Positions 22,990-32,846 are shown, counted from the stretch's first letter. The stretch is DNA of 64,000 bases from Topomyia yanbarensis (GCF_030247195.1 NC_080671.1:83140370-83204369), one strand, 5' to 3'. The notes: a model not told the origin generated them from the letters alone. Numbers and translations: made by a program.

Positions 22990-23880
22990 ATTAGGATTTT
23001 TTGTCTTTCTCGTATAGAAAGGTTATGCAATCGCTCTAAAAATCGTCAACCTAATCCCGACCCGGAGGGCCGAGTGTCATATGCCAATCGACTGAGTTCG
23101 TCGAGATCGGAAAATGTCTGTGTGTATGTATGTGTGTATGTGGAAAAAAATGTGATCTCTGTTTCTAAGAGATGGCTGGACCGATTTGCACAAAGTTAGT
23201 CTCAAATGAAAGGTACAACCTTCTCATCGGCTGCTATTGAATTTTTTTATTGATTGGACTTCCAGTTCTGGAGTTACGTGTTGAAGAGTTCGACCACACA
23301 GCAAATTCCCATATAAACCGAAATGAAAAATTCTCAAAAGGGGGAGTAAGGGAAAATTTCAAATTCGAATTTGCATTTTTGATGCTAAATGACTTTAAAA
23401 TGCATGAAACGTTGAGATTTGATGAAATCTTGAAAACAAATTTTTGGCGAAAATTGACTTTTTTGGACTTTGGCACATTTTTGCCTTTCTCATATAGAAA
23501 GGTTATGCAATCGCTCTAAAAATCGTCAACCTAATCCCTAATTTTTTTACCTATGAAGGCTCAGGTAGGAGTATGCAATAAGGGGTTGCTACTTTAAAAT
23601 TAAAACTAGTTTAGAACTTCTTCACAAGTTGAACATTTCCGGCAGGGTACGGACCCCCGGATTTTCCTCGTTAATCCGCCGCAGGTTTCAAGCGATGTTT
23701 TAGTGTCGACACATAGTATCTCAATATCTTAGCTATCGAACCATTGTATGTATGTGCAAGTCGTACTGAATATGTAATATTCATTTCTATCATTGTATTG
23801 AACATAACCAGCCACGGAATCGTAGTATGGACAAATGAGAAAGGCACAATTGCACCACTAGGTGGATTAAAATAGGTTTT
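22990..23880 (-). repeat. Unclassified ~0.9-kb repeat, copy 3 (inverted)
   Basis: This minus-strand copy runs from TCTTTCTCGTATAGAAAGG through GACCCGGAGGGCCGAG, the TCGAGATCGG segment, a GTGTGTATGTATGTGTGTATG tract and one monomer (GAGATGGCTGGACCGATTTG) to ATGAGAAAGGCACAATTGCA and CCACTAGGTGGATTAAAAT. The phrase AGAAAGGTTATGCAATCGC followed by TCTAAAAATCG occurs both at 23,010 and 23,500, so its terminal segment was duplicated or a second copy inserted. Confidence 0.65.
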
Positions 23881-24169
23881 GATATTTTAATTTATTTTTT
23901 ATTCACCCAAAACAAATCTTTATGAGTGTAATGCATCTGTTTTTTCGCTCTCGAACTGTGAGCGAAAAGCTCCCAAATGATTCGTTAGTGTTCAACCAAC
24001 CTCATACCTATGGAATACAATATCGCATCCCATAGCTGCACGTTGTTTACTACACAGTGAAGAGATAACTTGAATAACACATACCGACGTCTCCATGCTA
24101 TCGCACGTGTAATCGCTGCTGCAACGATTAGAAGTTTATATAGCTCATTTGAACGGTTACTCGTCATGT
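23881..24169. other. AT-rich spacer, nothing recognised
   Basis: No coding, RNA or repeat signal beyond a GAGCGAAAAGCTC near-palindrome. Confidence 0.3.
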
Positions 24170-24500
24170 GACGTTGTGGTCTAGGGTGTAAATAGGCGTT
24201 TTAACGAGTAGATGTTTGTTGGTTCTAGTCCCTTTTTTAGTAAGGCTTAGTTCCCAACACATACATACAAACGGGGAATATTAATAACAGTGGGAAAATG
24301 ATACACAAAGCAAAATGCGTCAATGACGATACTGAAATGCCCCGGCGGCGGGGAGCCAAACTATATTATCTCACTCATCATTAGTAAGAGTTCATATACG
24401 CCATTTCACTACTGAAGGAATGTATGTCGTCGTGGTACGGGTTGTAAAGAGCTGTATTTAGTGCATGGGATGTTTGTCGGTTCTAGTCTAAGAATCTGAT
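24170..24500 (+). repeat. Two tRNA-like modules in one direct repeat
   Basis: GTTGTGGTCTAGGGTGTAAA ... TTGGTTCTAGTCCC (about 24,173-24,230) and GTCGTGGTACGGGTTGTAAA ... TCGGTTCTAGTCTA (about 24,428-24,482) share order and spacing. GGTTCTAGTCC fits the pol III B box (GGTTCNANTCC), while the upstream parts are weak A-box candidates. Two tRNA-related regions in one unit recall the Twin SINE design known in Culex, but the ~200-bp spacing here is much longer. Probably a decayed SINE. Confidence 0.4.
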
Positions 24501-24677
24501 GGTCGGATTTTTTTACTTCACGCTTCAGGCCATGAGTTATTTATAGCAGCAGAGAAAAGAATGAAACAAAACCAAAATTCAGTGCAGTGCAGTGCAGCAG
24601 CAATGATGAGATTTCGTGTGATGTGTTGTTGGGAGGAATGCAAGGTGTAAAAGAAAGAGAATCTTTTGTGAGGTTCG

Positions 24678-24690
24678 TAAGCAGCAATTT
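24678..24690. repeat. Target-site duplication, 3' side of I-type copy 1
   Basis: TAAGCAGCAATTT is repeated exactly at 31,061-31,073. With the poly-T (poly-A of the minus strand) that follows, it fixes the 3' end of the retrotransposon. Confidence 0.9.
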
Positions 24691-25753
24691 TTTTTTTTTT
24701 TTCAATTTGTTTATTTGATAAGGCACGTATGCGTTAGCTTAAAGGTGCCATTTTTTCATTGTTTTACATTTTGAATTTCTTAAAACTAGGGGGTTACACA
24801 TTTCAATATTATTTTGTTTCATATGATGAAACTTAAAAAAAAAAAATTTACAGCTAACTTATACATATAAAAGAGGGTATAATATAATATTCGTAAAATT
24901 TGGGGGACGGGTCATTTTGTGTGTTCTTTTTATAGTAATTCACTTTATGATTTTTAGAAGGGAGATTGTAGGAGAAATTAATTATTAACTAAGCGGAACA
25001 TTTTACAAGCTTATTAACTAGAAATAACTAGAGAGAGAGTGGTTCAAGATTAGGGGGAATGAATTAGGGCTATTTTAAAGTAGTGGTACTGTTGTGCATT
25101 TCTTAACGAGATTAACTATTGATCAACTAAAACTAGAAGATAGGGGGGCACATAAGTTGTGGGAAGATATTCAAGGGGAGAAGGGGGTGGAGTCATACAT
25201 CTGTGTATCAGAGACATGGGAGGGAGGGTGGACAAGGCTGAAGGGGGGGGATGTAAACTTTCAGTTTCCGGCATCAGGAATTAACGGCCAGGATTACAGA
25301 TTCGAACGGATTGATCAACTAAAACTAGAAGATAGGGGGCACATAAGTTTTGGGAAGATATTCAAGGGGAGAAGGGGTGAAGTCATACATCTGTGTATCA
25401 GAGACATGGGAGAGAGGGTGGACAAGGCTGAACGGGGGGGGGATATAAACTTTCAGTTTCCGGCATCAGGAATCAACGGCCAGGATTACAGATTCGAACG
25501 GATGTATCAAGTATTGGGACGTCGGGCGGTTTTCCTCGACCCGGTAGGGGTTCCTCCAGACGATTTCGTAGTACGGCTCAGATACGGATCGGGAACACAC
25601 CGCGCTGTGCGTGTGATGTTGTCCTGTAGATCTCGTGTTGTTGGTTCATTCGCCAGATGTTTTGTCTCGTCTTGGAGTCGTATCAAACCATCGTTGGGGA
25701 CGGTAGGCGGAAGAGGGCACTTCTGGGAATGATAAGAGAAAAGATAGGGGCAT
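24691..25753 (-). other. 3' UTR of I-type copy 1
   Basis: It begins at the ORF2 stop and ends in poly-A. It contains a 192-bp tandem duplication (25,120-25,311 and 25,312-25,503) keyed by GATCAACTAAAACTAGAAGA and ending ACAGATTCGAACGGAT. Copy 2 lacks this duplication. The strand is C-rich (G-rich on plus). A 212-codon plus-strand frame here merely follows the duplication. Confidence 0.8.
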
Positions 25754-28700
25754 TTAAATTTGGATATTGATGGTTTTGAGGAACGTGTATATAAGGGACA
25801 TGTAGAGAATATCGCGGCTTGCTAGTACATCTCGAACCGGGACATTGGGTGATCTTCCTCGGGCCCGAAGGGAATCGAATAGTTGAGATCTGGCAGAACA
25901 GTACTCGGCGCATGCCCAGACAACATGTTCGATTTCGTGATAACCGTTGCCACAAGCGCAGATACCGCTATCCACGAGCCCAATACGCCGGAGATGTGCG
26001 TCCAGCGTGTAGTGATTGGACATGAGCCGAGACATCACGCGAATGAAATCCCGACCCACATCCATCCCCCTGAACCAAGGTTTCGTCGATACCTTAGGGA
26101 TTATCGAATGTAGCCACCTTCCCAGTTCACCATTGCTCCATGAAGTTTGCCAACTTTCGAGGGTTCTCTGATGAGTAATACTGAAAAATTCGCTGAAGCT
26201 AATTGGTCTTTCATATATGTCACCTTGCAAAGCGCCCGCCTTAGCTAAAGAGTCCGCTTCTTCATTACCTGGAATGGAGCAATGCGAGGGAACCCAAACT
26301 AAGGTAATGTTGTACGATCTTACAGACAAAGCACGCAGGCGCTCCCAGATTTTCCCCAGAAAATATGGAATGTGCTTTCTAGGTTTCATTGAACGGAGAG
26401 CCTCGATTGAGCTGAGGCTATCCGAGACAATAAAGTAATGATCGGTGGGCAAAGTATCAATGATCCCAAGGGTATACTGAATAGCAGCAAGTTCTGCGAC
26501 ATAAACTGAAGCAGGATCATTGAGTTTGAATGAGGCGGTGAGGTTTTGATTGAATATACCGAAGCCAGTGGAGCCGTCGAGGCTTGACCCGTCGGTGTAA
26601 AACATCTTGTTGCAGTCGACTTCTCGAAATTTACTATGAAAGATGCTTGGGATCACTTGCGGACGTATGTGATCCGGGATTCCACGAATCTCGTCTTTCA
26701 TGGATGTGTCGAAGAATACAGTTGAATCAGAAGCATGAAAGAGATTGACACGGTTGGGATAGTATGAAGAAGGATTGATATTTTGTGCCATGTAATCGAA
26801 GTACAAGGACATAAATCGGGTTTGAGAATTGAGCTCGATAAGCCTTTCGAAATTTGCAATTACTAACGGGTTCAAGATATCGCATCGGATGAGCAATCGA
26901 TATGAGAGTTCCCAAAATCGATTTTTCAGCGGAAGGACGCCCGCCAGCACTTCTAAACTCATCGTATGGGTCGAGTGCATGCAACCCAAAGCAATACGCA
27001 AACAACAATATTGGATTCGCTCTAGTTTGATGAAATGTATGTTCGCAGCGGAGCGGAAACAGAAACTCCCGTACTCCATCACCGACAATATTGTTGTTTG
27101 GTACAGCCTGATCAGGTCTCCTGGGTGGGCACCCCACCATGTTCCGGTTATTGTACGGAGAAAGTTGATCCTTTGCTGGCACTTCTGTTTCAGATACCTA
27201 ATGTGACATCCCCAGGTTCCTTTAGAGTCGAACCAGACCCCGAGATATTTGAAAGTTGAAACCTGAGCAATAGTTTGACCCATTAATTGAAGCTGTAGTT
27301 GCGCTGGTTCACGCTTCCTTGAAAATACGACTAGCTCAGTTTTCTCCGTGGAGAACTCGATACCTAGCTGAAGGGCCCAACCAGACAAATTGTCCAAGGT
27401 ATCTTGCAATGGTCCTTGCAGATCGACGGCTTTGGGACCTGTAATAGAGACCACACCGTCATCTGCAAGCTGCCTTAGCGTGCAGGAATTGACAAGACAT
27501 TCGTCAATGTCATTCACGTAAAAGTTATAGAGAAGGGGGCTTAGACATGAGCCCTGGGGAAGACCCATGTAGCTAATTCGTGATGTCGATAAATCACCAT
27601 GCGAAAAATGCATATGTTTTTCAGACAGCAAGTTTAGCAAAAAGTTGTTTAGAGTCGGTGAAAGACCATGCTGGTGCAGCTTCTCAGAAAGAATTTTGAT
27701 AGAAACTGAATCAAAAGCCCCCTTTATATCTAGGAAAACTGATGCCATCTGCTCTTTGCTAGCATAAGCCATTTGAATTTCTGTTGAGAGCAACGCAAGA
27801 CAATCGTTCGTCCCTTTGCCTTTGCGGAAACCAAATTGTGTATCTGACAGTAAGCCATTTGCTTCAACCCAATTATCGAGGCGAAACAAGATCATTTTCT
27901 CGAACAACTTTCGGATACAGGACAGCATCGCAATCGGTCGATACGAGTTGTGGTCGGAGGCTGGTTTTCCTGGTTTTTGAATGGCGATGACCTTAACTTG
28001 CCTCCAGTCATGAGGGACAATATTACCCTCAAGAAACTTATTAAATAAATTCAACAAGCGTCTCTTGGCAGAGTCTGGCAGATTCTTTAGCAAGTTAAAT
28101 TTGATTCTGTCTGGCCCTGGGGCTTTATTGTTACATGATAAGAGAGCAAGTGAGAACTCCACCATCGAAAACGGTGTTTCGTTCGCGTTATTGTGAGGGG
28201 ACGTGGCGCGGTAGATCTTCTGTGCCGGGGCGGAATCCGGACAAACCTTCTTGGCAAAATCGAATATCCAACGGTTTGAATATTCCACGCTCTCATTAGT
28301 ACTGTTTCGGTTTCGTAAGCGCCGGGCCGTACTCCACAGAGTGCTCATCGATGTTTCTCTCGTTAGTCCGTCGACGAACCGGCGCCAGTAGCTACGTTTT
28401 TTGACATTTATCAAACTCTTCATGCGCGTTTCCGCCATCGCGTACTGTCGGTAGCTAGCTGGCAGCCCGTCGTCCCGGAAGGTCTTATACGCAGCGGCCT
28501 TCTCCGCGTAAACGTCTGAGCACTCTTTGTCCCACCATGGATTAGGAGGACGCCCGCGTGAGTTCGCGTCTGGTACGCGTTTAGTCTGAGCTTGAATCGC
28601 GGTATCGAGAATCAAGCCAGCCAGGAACCCGTACTCTTCCTCCGGAGGAAGCTCTTGTGTCGATTCTACTTTTTCGGATATCGCGGATGCGTAGCTCTTC

Positions 28701-29440
28701 CAATCAATATTTCGTGTGAGGTCATACGAAACATTGATTGTATTCGGTGGCCCTGAACCGTTAGCAATATTAATTACGATTGGCAGATGGTCGCTGCCGT
28801 GGGGATCAGAGACTACCTTCCACATGCAATCTAACCGCAGCGATGTCGAGCAGAGGGACAGGTCTAAGGCGCTCGGACGCGCTGGAGGGGCAGGAATCCG
28901 TGTCATTTCACCCGTATTCAAAATAGTCATATTGAAGTTGTCGCAAAGCTCATGGAGTAGGGTAGATCGATTATCGTCATGAAGGCAACCCCATGCCGTG
29001 CCGTGGGAGTTGAAGTCACCTAAAACTAGCCTCGGTGCGGGGAGGAGTTCCGCAATATCGCAAAGCCGTCGGTGGCTAACTAAGGCTCTAGGGGGGATGT
29101 AGGTGGAAGCAATGCAAAGGTCTTTGCCTTTAATTCTGGTTTGGCAAGCGACAACTTCAATGCCTGGTGTCGAGGGGAGGTCGATCCGATTGAAAGAATA
29201 GCACTTTTTGATCCCCAAAAGTACTCCTCCGTAAGAGTCTTCTCGATCCAAGCGAATCATATTAAAATCGTGGAAGTGTAGGGTTATTTCTGAAGTGAGC
29301 CATGTCTCGCATAGGGCAAATGCATCGCATTTCAAATTATTTAGTAAGATTTTAAACGAATCGATTTTCGGGATAATGCTTCTGCAATTCCACTGCAGAA
29401 CAGTGATTAAATCCTTGACCTCGTTCGATGAATTAGCCAT
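25754..29440 (-). CDS. ORF2: endonuclease-RT-RNase H polyprotein, copy 1
   Basis: The 1228-aa product would nick the target, prime cDNA synthesis from the element RNA and remove the RNA strand. AP endonuclease spans about 1-225, with N18 in LQWNCRS, E45 in LCETWL, GDFN near 141-144 and SDH at 216-218. RT spans about 430-700, with D in FLDIKGAFD near 572, the LPQGSCLSPLLYN box, and LADD at 658-661 in place of YADD. RNase H spans about 940-1070, with D950, E983, D1007, H1053 and D1063. A C-terminal C-x-C-x4-H-x3-H-x4-C motif lies at 1161-1177. I chose the ATG at 29,440 because it gives exactly the length of the second copy and shares the eight bases ATGGCTAA with the end of ORF1. Further upstream, the frame opens only with a non-ATG codon. 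No stop or frameshift is seen. Confidence 0.92.
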   Translation of the reverse strand: MANSSNEVKDLITVLQWNCRSIIPKIDSFKILLNNLKCDAFALCETWLTSEITLHFHDFNMIRLDREDSYGGVLLGIKKCYSFNRIDLPSTPGIEVVACQTRIKGKDLCIASTYIPPRALVSHRRLCDIAELLPAPRLVLGDFNSHGTAWGCLHDDNRSTLLHELCDNFNMTILNTGEMTRIPAPPARPSALDLSLCSTSLRLDCMWKVVSDPHGSDHLPIVINIANGSGPPNTINVSYDLTRNIDWKSYASAISEKVESTQELPPEEEYGFLAGLILDTAIQAQTKRVPDANSRGRPPNPWWDKECSDVYAEKAAAYKTFRDDGLPASYRQYAMAETRMKSLINVKKRSYWRRFVDGLTRETSMSTLWSTARRLRNRNSTNESVEYSNRWIFDFAKKVCPDSAPAQKIYRATSPHNNANETPFSMVEFSLALLSCNNKAPGPDRIKFNLLKNLPDSAKRRLLNLFNKFLEGNIVPHDWRQVKVIAIQKPGKPASDHNSYRPIAMLSCIRKLFEKMILFRLDNWVEANGLLSDTQFGFRKGKGTNDCLALLSTEIQMAYASKEQMASVFLDIKGAFDSVSIKILSEKLHQHGLSPTLNNFLLNLLSEKHMHFSHGDLSTSRISYMGLPQGSCLSPLLYNFYVNDIDECLVNSCTLRQLADDGVVSITGPKAVDLQGPLQDTLDNLSGWALQLGIEFSTEKTELVVFSRKREPAQLQLQLMGQTIAQVSTFKYLGVWFDSKGTWGCHIRYLKQKCQQRINFLRTITGTWWGAHPGDLIRLYQTTILSVMEYGSFCFRSAANIHFIKLERIQYCCLRIALGCMHSTHTMSLEVLAGVLPLKNRFWELSYRLLIRCDILNPLVIANFERLIELNSQTRFMSLYFDYMAQNINPSSYYPNRVNLFHASDSTVFFDTSMKDEIRGIPDHIRPQVIPSIFHSKFREVDCNKMFYTDGSSLDGSTGFGIFNQNLTASFKLNDPASVYVAELAAIQYTLGIIDTLPTDHYFIVSDSLSSIEALRSMKPRKHIPYFLGKIWERLRALSVRSYNITLVWVPSHCSIPGNEEADSLAKAGALQGDIYERPISFSEFFSITHQRTLESWQTSWSNGELGRWLHSIIPKVSTKPWFRGMDVGRDFIRVMSRLMSNHYTLDAHLRRIGLVDSGICACGNGYHEIEHVVWACAEYCSARSQLFDSLRARGRSPNVPVRDVLASRDILYMSLIYTFLKTINIQI
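29433..29440 (-). promoter_or_regulatory. ORF1 stop / ORF2 start overlap (ATGGCTAA), copy 1
   Basis: ORF1 ends GAT-GGC-TAA and ORF2 begins ATG-GCT-AA. The same eight bases occur at 40,772-40,779 in the second element. Such overlaps are used by several LINEs for termination-dependent reinitiation; here this is inferred from conservation in two copies. Confidence 0.65.
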
Positions 29441-30755
29441 CGAAGGATACAATCGCTGAAAGAAGGGGCCATTTCGCAGTGAACTGCATCAAAAATGTTT
29501 TTACTGCGGGGAGAAAGCTTATCAAGATACTTTTAAGGGGGTCAGAAATGTTTAACGCTGTAAGAATACGGTCCACAATGTCAGAGAAATTTATTAAGCC
29601 AGCACTGTTTTCTTTCTCTGGCTGAGATATGGGAACACTTGGGGTTTTTGATGTTCCTGGAAGTGCTGGGAACTCCTTTTCTGAGCTCAGGTTACTGAGA
29701 CCGGGAGCGACTTGCTTCGGTTTTGCACCAGTACTTCCTTGAGTAGTTATTTTAGGGGGACCATGAAGAGACACCTTCTGGCCTTTACGACGAAGCTTGG
29801 AAGAAGAAATGTTCTTCCTTTTTCTACTACTTCTAGGCACAGCAGAAGATGTTCCCTCCTGGGGTTCATCACAGTCGCCTTCGTCAGTAGACAAGTTGGT
29901 AAAGATGTTCGTAGAGACAGGTGGCGTAGCTATCTTAAGCATTTCTGCAAAAGATCGCTTAGAGCGTCCCTGAAGGGAACGCTTAAGATTTTCCTCGCGC
30001 TGTTTGTACGCGGGACATGAAGGGAGATCATGTGGGTTTCCCCCACAGTAGAGACACTTTTCGACATCTCTACCACAGGAATCATCCGCATGATTCCCAC
30101 CGCATTTCCCACAGCGGGCTTTATTGCTACAATGGGAGGCTGTGTGTCCCAATTGTTTGCAATTAGTACAGTTCATGACCCGCGGCACAAAGAGGCGAAC
30201 AGGTAGACGAACCTTGTCAAAGAGGAGGTAATTGGGCAGGGCAGAGCCGGCGAAGGTCACCCGATAAGAGTCTGAGTTGACGTATATTTTCTTACCGTCA
30301 GCTGCGACTGATGCTGAATGCAAACGTTTGCATTCCAGTATCTTCACTGGCTTAAGCATGGGGTCTTTGAAACAGCCAGTCCCATATTTTAGCAGGTCCT
30401 CGCAATTCAGACTCGAATCGGAAACGACCCCACTGACTTCAACCCTGCTAGCTGGAATATAAACCCGGTACTCCTTCGTAAAGGGCTCGTAGCCAGCAAT
30501 ATCGTTTGCCTGAGTAGAACTGTTAACCACCACCCGAAGCTTATCAGGGCGAATTTTCGATATTTCTGTCACGGCCGAATACCGATCCGTCAGAACTCGA
30601 GAAATCTGCAACAGATTCAAACACTTTTTTTCTTTGGTCCGGAAGAAGATCACAAATGGCCCGGTGGCCGAGCTCGGATATACCTTGAGCCGGGGAGCCG
30701 ATTTTATTTCGACGTCCATCTCACCTTTAGATGAACCGCCGTCAGGGGAAGTCAT
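29433..30755 (-). CDS. ORF1: gag-like RNA-binding protein, copy 1
   Basis: This 440-aa protein should coat element RNA as a chaperone-like RNP component. The order is an acidic N-terminus, an RRM-like region (about 24-190, with TGPFVIFFRT and RLPVRLFVPRV), and three zinc knuckles. The knuckles are C196-C199-H204-C209, C215-C218-H222-C227 and C234-C237-H242-C247. After these come a basic segment (KRSLQGRSKRSF), a Ser/Pro/Lys-rich linker and a hydrophobic C-terminus (ILISFLPAVKTFLMQFTAKW). The ATG at 30,755 begins the frame, and the stop overlaps the ORF2 start by 8 nt, which suggests termination-reinitiation for ORF2. It is close to the copy 2 protein through the knuckles and differs mostly in the linker. 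Confidence 0.9.
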   Translation of the reverse strand: MTSPDGGSSKGEMDVEIKSAPRLKVYPSSATGPFVIFFRTKEKKCLNLLQISRVLTDRYSAVTEISKIRPDKLRVVVNSSTQANDIAGYEPFTKEYRVYIPASRVEVSGVVSDSSLNCEDLLKYGTGCFKDPMLKPVKILECKRLHSASVAADGKKIYVNSDSYRVTFAGSALPNYLLFDKVRLPVRLFVPRVMNCTNCKQLGHTASHCSNKARCGKCGGNHADDSCGRDVEKCLYCGGNPHDLPSCPAYKQREENLKRSLQGRSKRSFAEMLKIATPPVSTNIFTNLSTDEGDCDEPQEGTSSAVPRSSRKRKNISSSKLRRKGQKVSLHGPPKITTQGSTGAKPKQVAPGLSNLSSEKEFPALPGTSKTPSVPISQPEKENSAGLINFSDIVDRILTALNISDPLKSILISFLPAVKTFLMQFTAKWPLLSAIVSFDG

Positions 30756-31060
30756 TTTTGCACGGGCCTATTGCCCAGTGCACGTTATTAAGACAGCCAA
30801 GAAGGGGAAACGAAAACTAATACTTAGCTTGTGTAGGTAACGGTATCCAGACGGCTTACTAAAAGAACACTGCTTCACTTCACTGACCGGCTAACGGTAC
30901 TCAGAAACAGAAACACAAAAGAAGGGAAAAATAATGAAACCTCAACTAGGCGTAGAGTGTGCCAATAACCTTGAACGCGGATTAACACTATTTGTCGCTA
31001 TAGAGTGTACGGACCGATGACAAAAGACTTCTATCTCGACTGAGTGCTCGATAACGAATG
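30756..31060 (-). promoter_or_regulatory. 5' UTR and probable internal promoter, copy 1
   Basis: It is 305 bp, from CATTCGTT at the 5' end to the ORF1 ATG, exactly as long as in copy 2. Full-length LINEs carry a TATA-less promoter here because the element must transcribe its own first base. No specific binding site is assigned. Confidence 0.6.
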
Positions 31061-31073
31061 TAAGCAGCAATTT
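31061..31073. repeat. Target-site duplication, 5' side of I-type copy 1
   Basis: TAAGCAGCAATTT matches 24,678-24,690 exactly. The base before it on each side is also G, so 14 bp can be counted. Confidence 0.9.
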
Positions 31074-31484
31074 GATACGAAACCAAATACTAAGAAAAGG
31101 CTCGTTGTGTGTAAGTGTGTGTGACATCGTTTTTTTTCGTGAGCATTGCGCTCGTATCGGATTGTGCGCGAACAGCTCAATATTCAAAAAGAATTGCTAT
31201 TGTGAATAAGATTGTGAGCGCAAAAAACTGAAAATCTGTGCGCGCCGTTTTGGGTGATATATAATGTAAAAACTACAAGGGACAGCCCTATGGGGTTGTA
31301 CGAACTGTTGACGTAGGACTACACCACTAATTATAAAATATTGTAATCTTATTGTTATTTTATTTGTAACACTAATTTGTAAATAGCAATCGAAATTGTC
31401 TTGTTATGGTTCAAGCTCCATGAAATTATTTATATTTATTTAAAGGAAAATGTTCAATTTTAATTCTTCTTTGAATTTCTTGGT
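31074..31484. other. Spacer at the left edge of the histone remnant cluster
   Basis: AT-rich and without coding signal. GATATATAATG near 31,256 is TATA-like but isolated. Confidence 0.3.
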
Positions 31485-31500
31485 GGTCCTGAAAAGGACC
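31485..31500 (-). terminator. Histone-type 3' stem-loop
   Basis: The minus strand reads GGTCCTTTTCAGGACC, a perfect 6-bp stem with a TTTC loop. This matches the replication-dependent histone mRNA 3' stem-loop bound by SLBP. No histone coding remnant is recognised directly upstream on this strand. Confidence 0.7.
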
Positions 31501-31625
31501 GTTTGATGGTTTAATGGCTCTCAAAAGTGTCATTTGTCACTAGAAATAAAAGAATGTCACTAGAAAGAAAAGAAAACTCGCCAATATGAATATTATTTAG
31601 CATTAATTCTAATTTCTTACCTTGG

Positions 31626-31753
31626 ATCAAAGTACCTTCTCCAACATCCCAGCATGTAGCTTGAGACGCATTATATTTCGTCGCATTCTTGCTTGCCCGA
31701 TGACGCTGAACTCGTTCAGCCACTGTTTTCGCTTTCTTCGAAGAGTTTTCCAT
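31626..31753 (-). other. Candidate first coding exon with splice donor
   Basis: The minus strand opens with an ATG at 31,753 and reads MENSSKKAKTVAERVQRHR and onward to a donor, GATCCAAG|GTAAGAAA, after 31,626. The basic AERVQRHR stretch resembles the short AER-R-YR-R motifs found at the N-terminus of many insect transposase- or DNA-associated proteins, but I cannot name a family. A second frame runs from an ATG at 31,815 (MSQYMAAKYKRDYRS). No second exon is identified, and a decayed gene or transposon scrap is equally possible. Confidence 0.3.
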
Positions 31754-32830
31754 CTGTTGCTCTTTTGTGTGCTTCTATAATCGCGCTTATACTTTGCCGC
31801 CATATACTGAGACATCGTTTTACACAGAAAGCAGCGTTGCCAACATTTTTTTCAAAAAATCTGGAACCTTTCTTGAAAAAAAACTGGAAGATGCTCGAAA
31901 AAAACTTACTTTACCCTTGTAATGTCAAATTCAACGATTCAATGAAAGTAATTTTAAGTAAACACGTATGTTCCATACCTTTTACTGAAAATTTGAGTCG
32001 GTTTTTAGATATTGCTGTCCAAATTAAAAAAAATATTAAAGCATTCGAATGATTGTAATTGTAATAATTACAGTCGAATTTTAGTACTTTGAAGGATTCA
32101 ATCTACACATCCACAAAATCTTAAATTTAAGACCATTTGCTAAACTTGAGTATGTGCTTAAACCTTTCTTACGATACCACTATAACAACTAGCCGAGAAT
32201 TCAACAAATGCTCATCAAAATATTTGACACAATGTACTGCCACCTTTATTTTTGAGTAAAATTCATTTGAAATCGAATCAAAATGTACATTTCCGAACCG
32301 TTTTACTCATGGTATAAAAAGAGTTCATGTTACGGTGGATTAAAATCTTATACTGGGGCACTCTGCATCATCCCATCGCTTGCTTGAAAATTATATGAAT
32401 CAAGTTTCAATTTGTGAGAGAAAAAAACTCAATAAATGAATATTTATTTAAAAAAAACTGGAAAAACTGGCTCAAATTTCAAAAAACTGGAAGATTTTTC
32501 CGATTGTCTGTTTGACTGGATGTTGTAAAAAAAACTGGAAGAATCCAGTTTAAACTGGAAGGTTGGTATCGATGACTGAAAGTATCATGTCCGTTTGGAG
32601 TACACAACTACAATGATTGCGAAAGAGGATATCGCACTTAATATATTAGCGATCAAGTTGTGCGAAAATATACAACAAACTGGACAGAAACGTGTTATAT
32701 TATTGGAAATTAGAGATTTTGGGAACCCTGTCATCTCCGAAAGAGACACCAAAAAGAACACGCAAATTTTTTTTTCGTTGTTTCACAAATAGGACGTTTC
32801 ATCAGCAGCGCAGAAGTGATAAACCAAACC
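31754..32830. other. AT-rich spacer with TATA-like site
   Basis: ATGGTATAAAAAGAGTTC near 32,310-32,327 is a good TATA box, with TCTTATACTGG about 30 bp downstream. No coding region follows on the plus strand before the stem-loop at 32,831. The phrase GAGATTTTGGGAACCCTGTC (about 32,711) with CCGAAAGAGACACC recurs at about 35,777, showing duplicated spacer sequence. Confidence 0.4.
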
Positions 32831-32846
32831 GTCCTTTTCAGGACGA
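32831..32846 (+). terminator. Histone-type 3' stem-loop
   Basis: CGTCCTTTTCAGGACG is a perfect 6-bp stem with a TTTC loop, preceded by AAACCAAAC as is usual upstream of histone stem-loops. The upstream coding region is not recognisable; it recurs almost identically at 36,042. Confidence 0.7.

Larger units (their letters stand above)
24691..31060 (-). mobile_element. Full-length I-type non-LTR retrotransposon, copy 1
   Basis: This 6.37-kb element is bounded by a 13-bp target duplication. On the minus strand it starts CATTCGTT, has a 305-bp 5' UTR, ORF1 (30,755-29,433), ORF2 (29,440-25,754), a 1.06-kb 3' UTR and a poly-A tail. A gag-like ORF1 with three zinc knuckles and an ORF2 with AP endonuclease, RT and RNase H is the architecture of the I group of LINEs (Loner- or I-like); the exact clade needs a tree. 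Both frames are open and all catalytic residues I checked are present, so it may be, or recently was, competent. It is inserted in the flank of the decayed histone cluster. Confidence 0.88.

Noticed and set aside
25094..25732. 212-codon plus-strand open frame
   Set aside because: It lies antisense in the 3' UTR of I-type copy 1 and its length is due to the 192-bp duplication.
29452..29452. Upstream ORF2 start at 29,452 (and 40,800 in copy 2)
   Set aside because: The codon there is TTG, not ATG; the internal ATG gives equal lengths in both elements.
32595..32680. Second H3 C-terminus (AKEDIALN compared with PKDIQLA)
   Set aside because: Only a handful of residues agree and the stem-loop is about 150 bp too far away; not enough to call.
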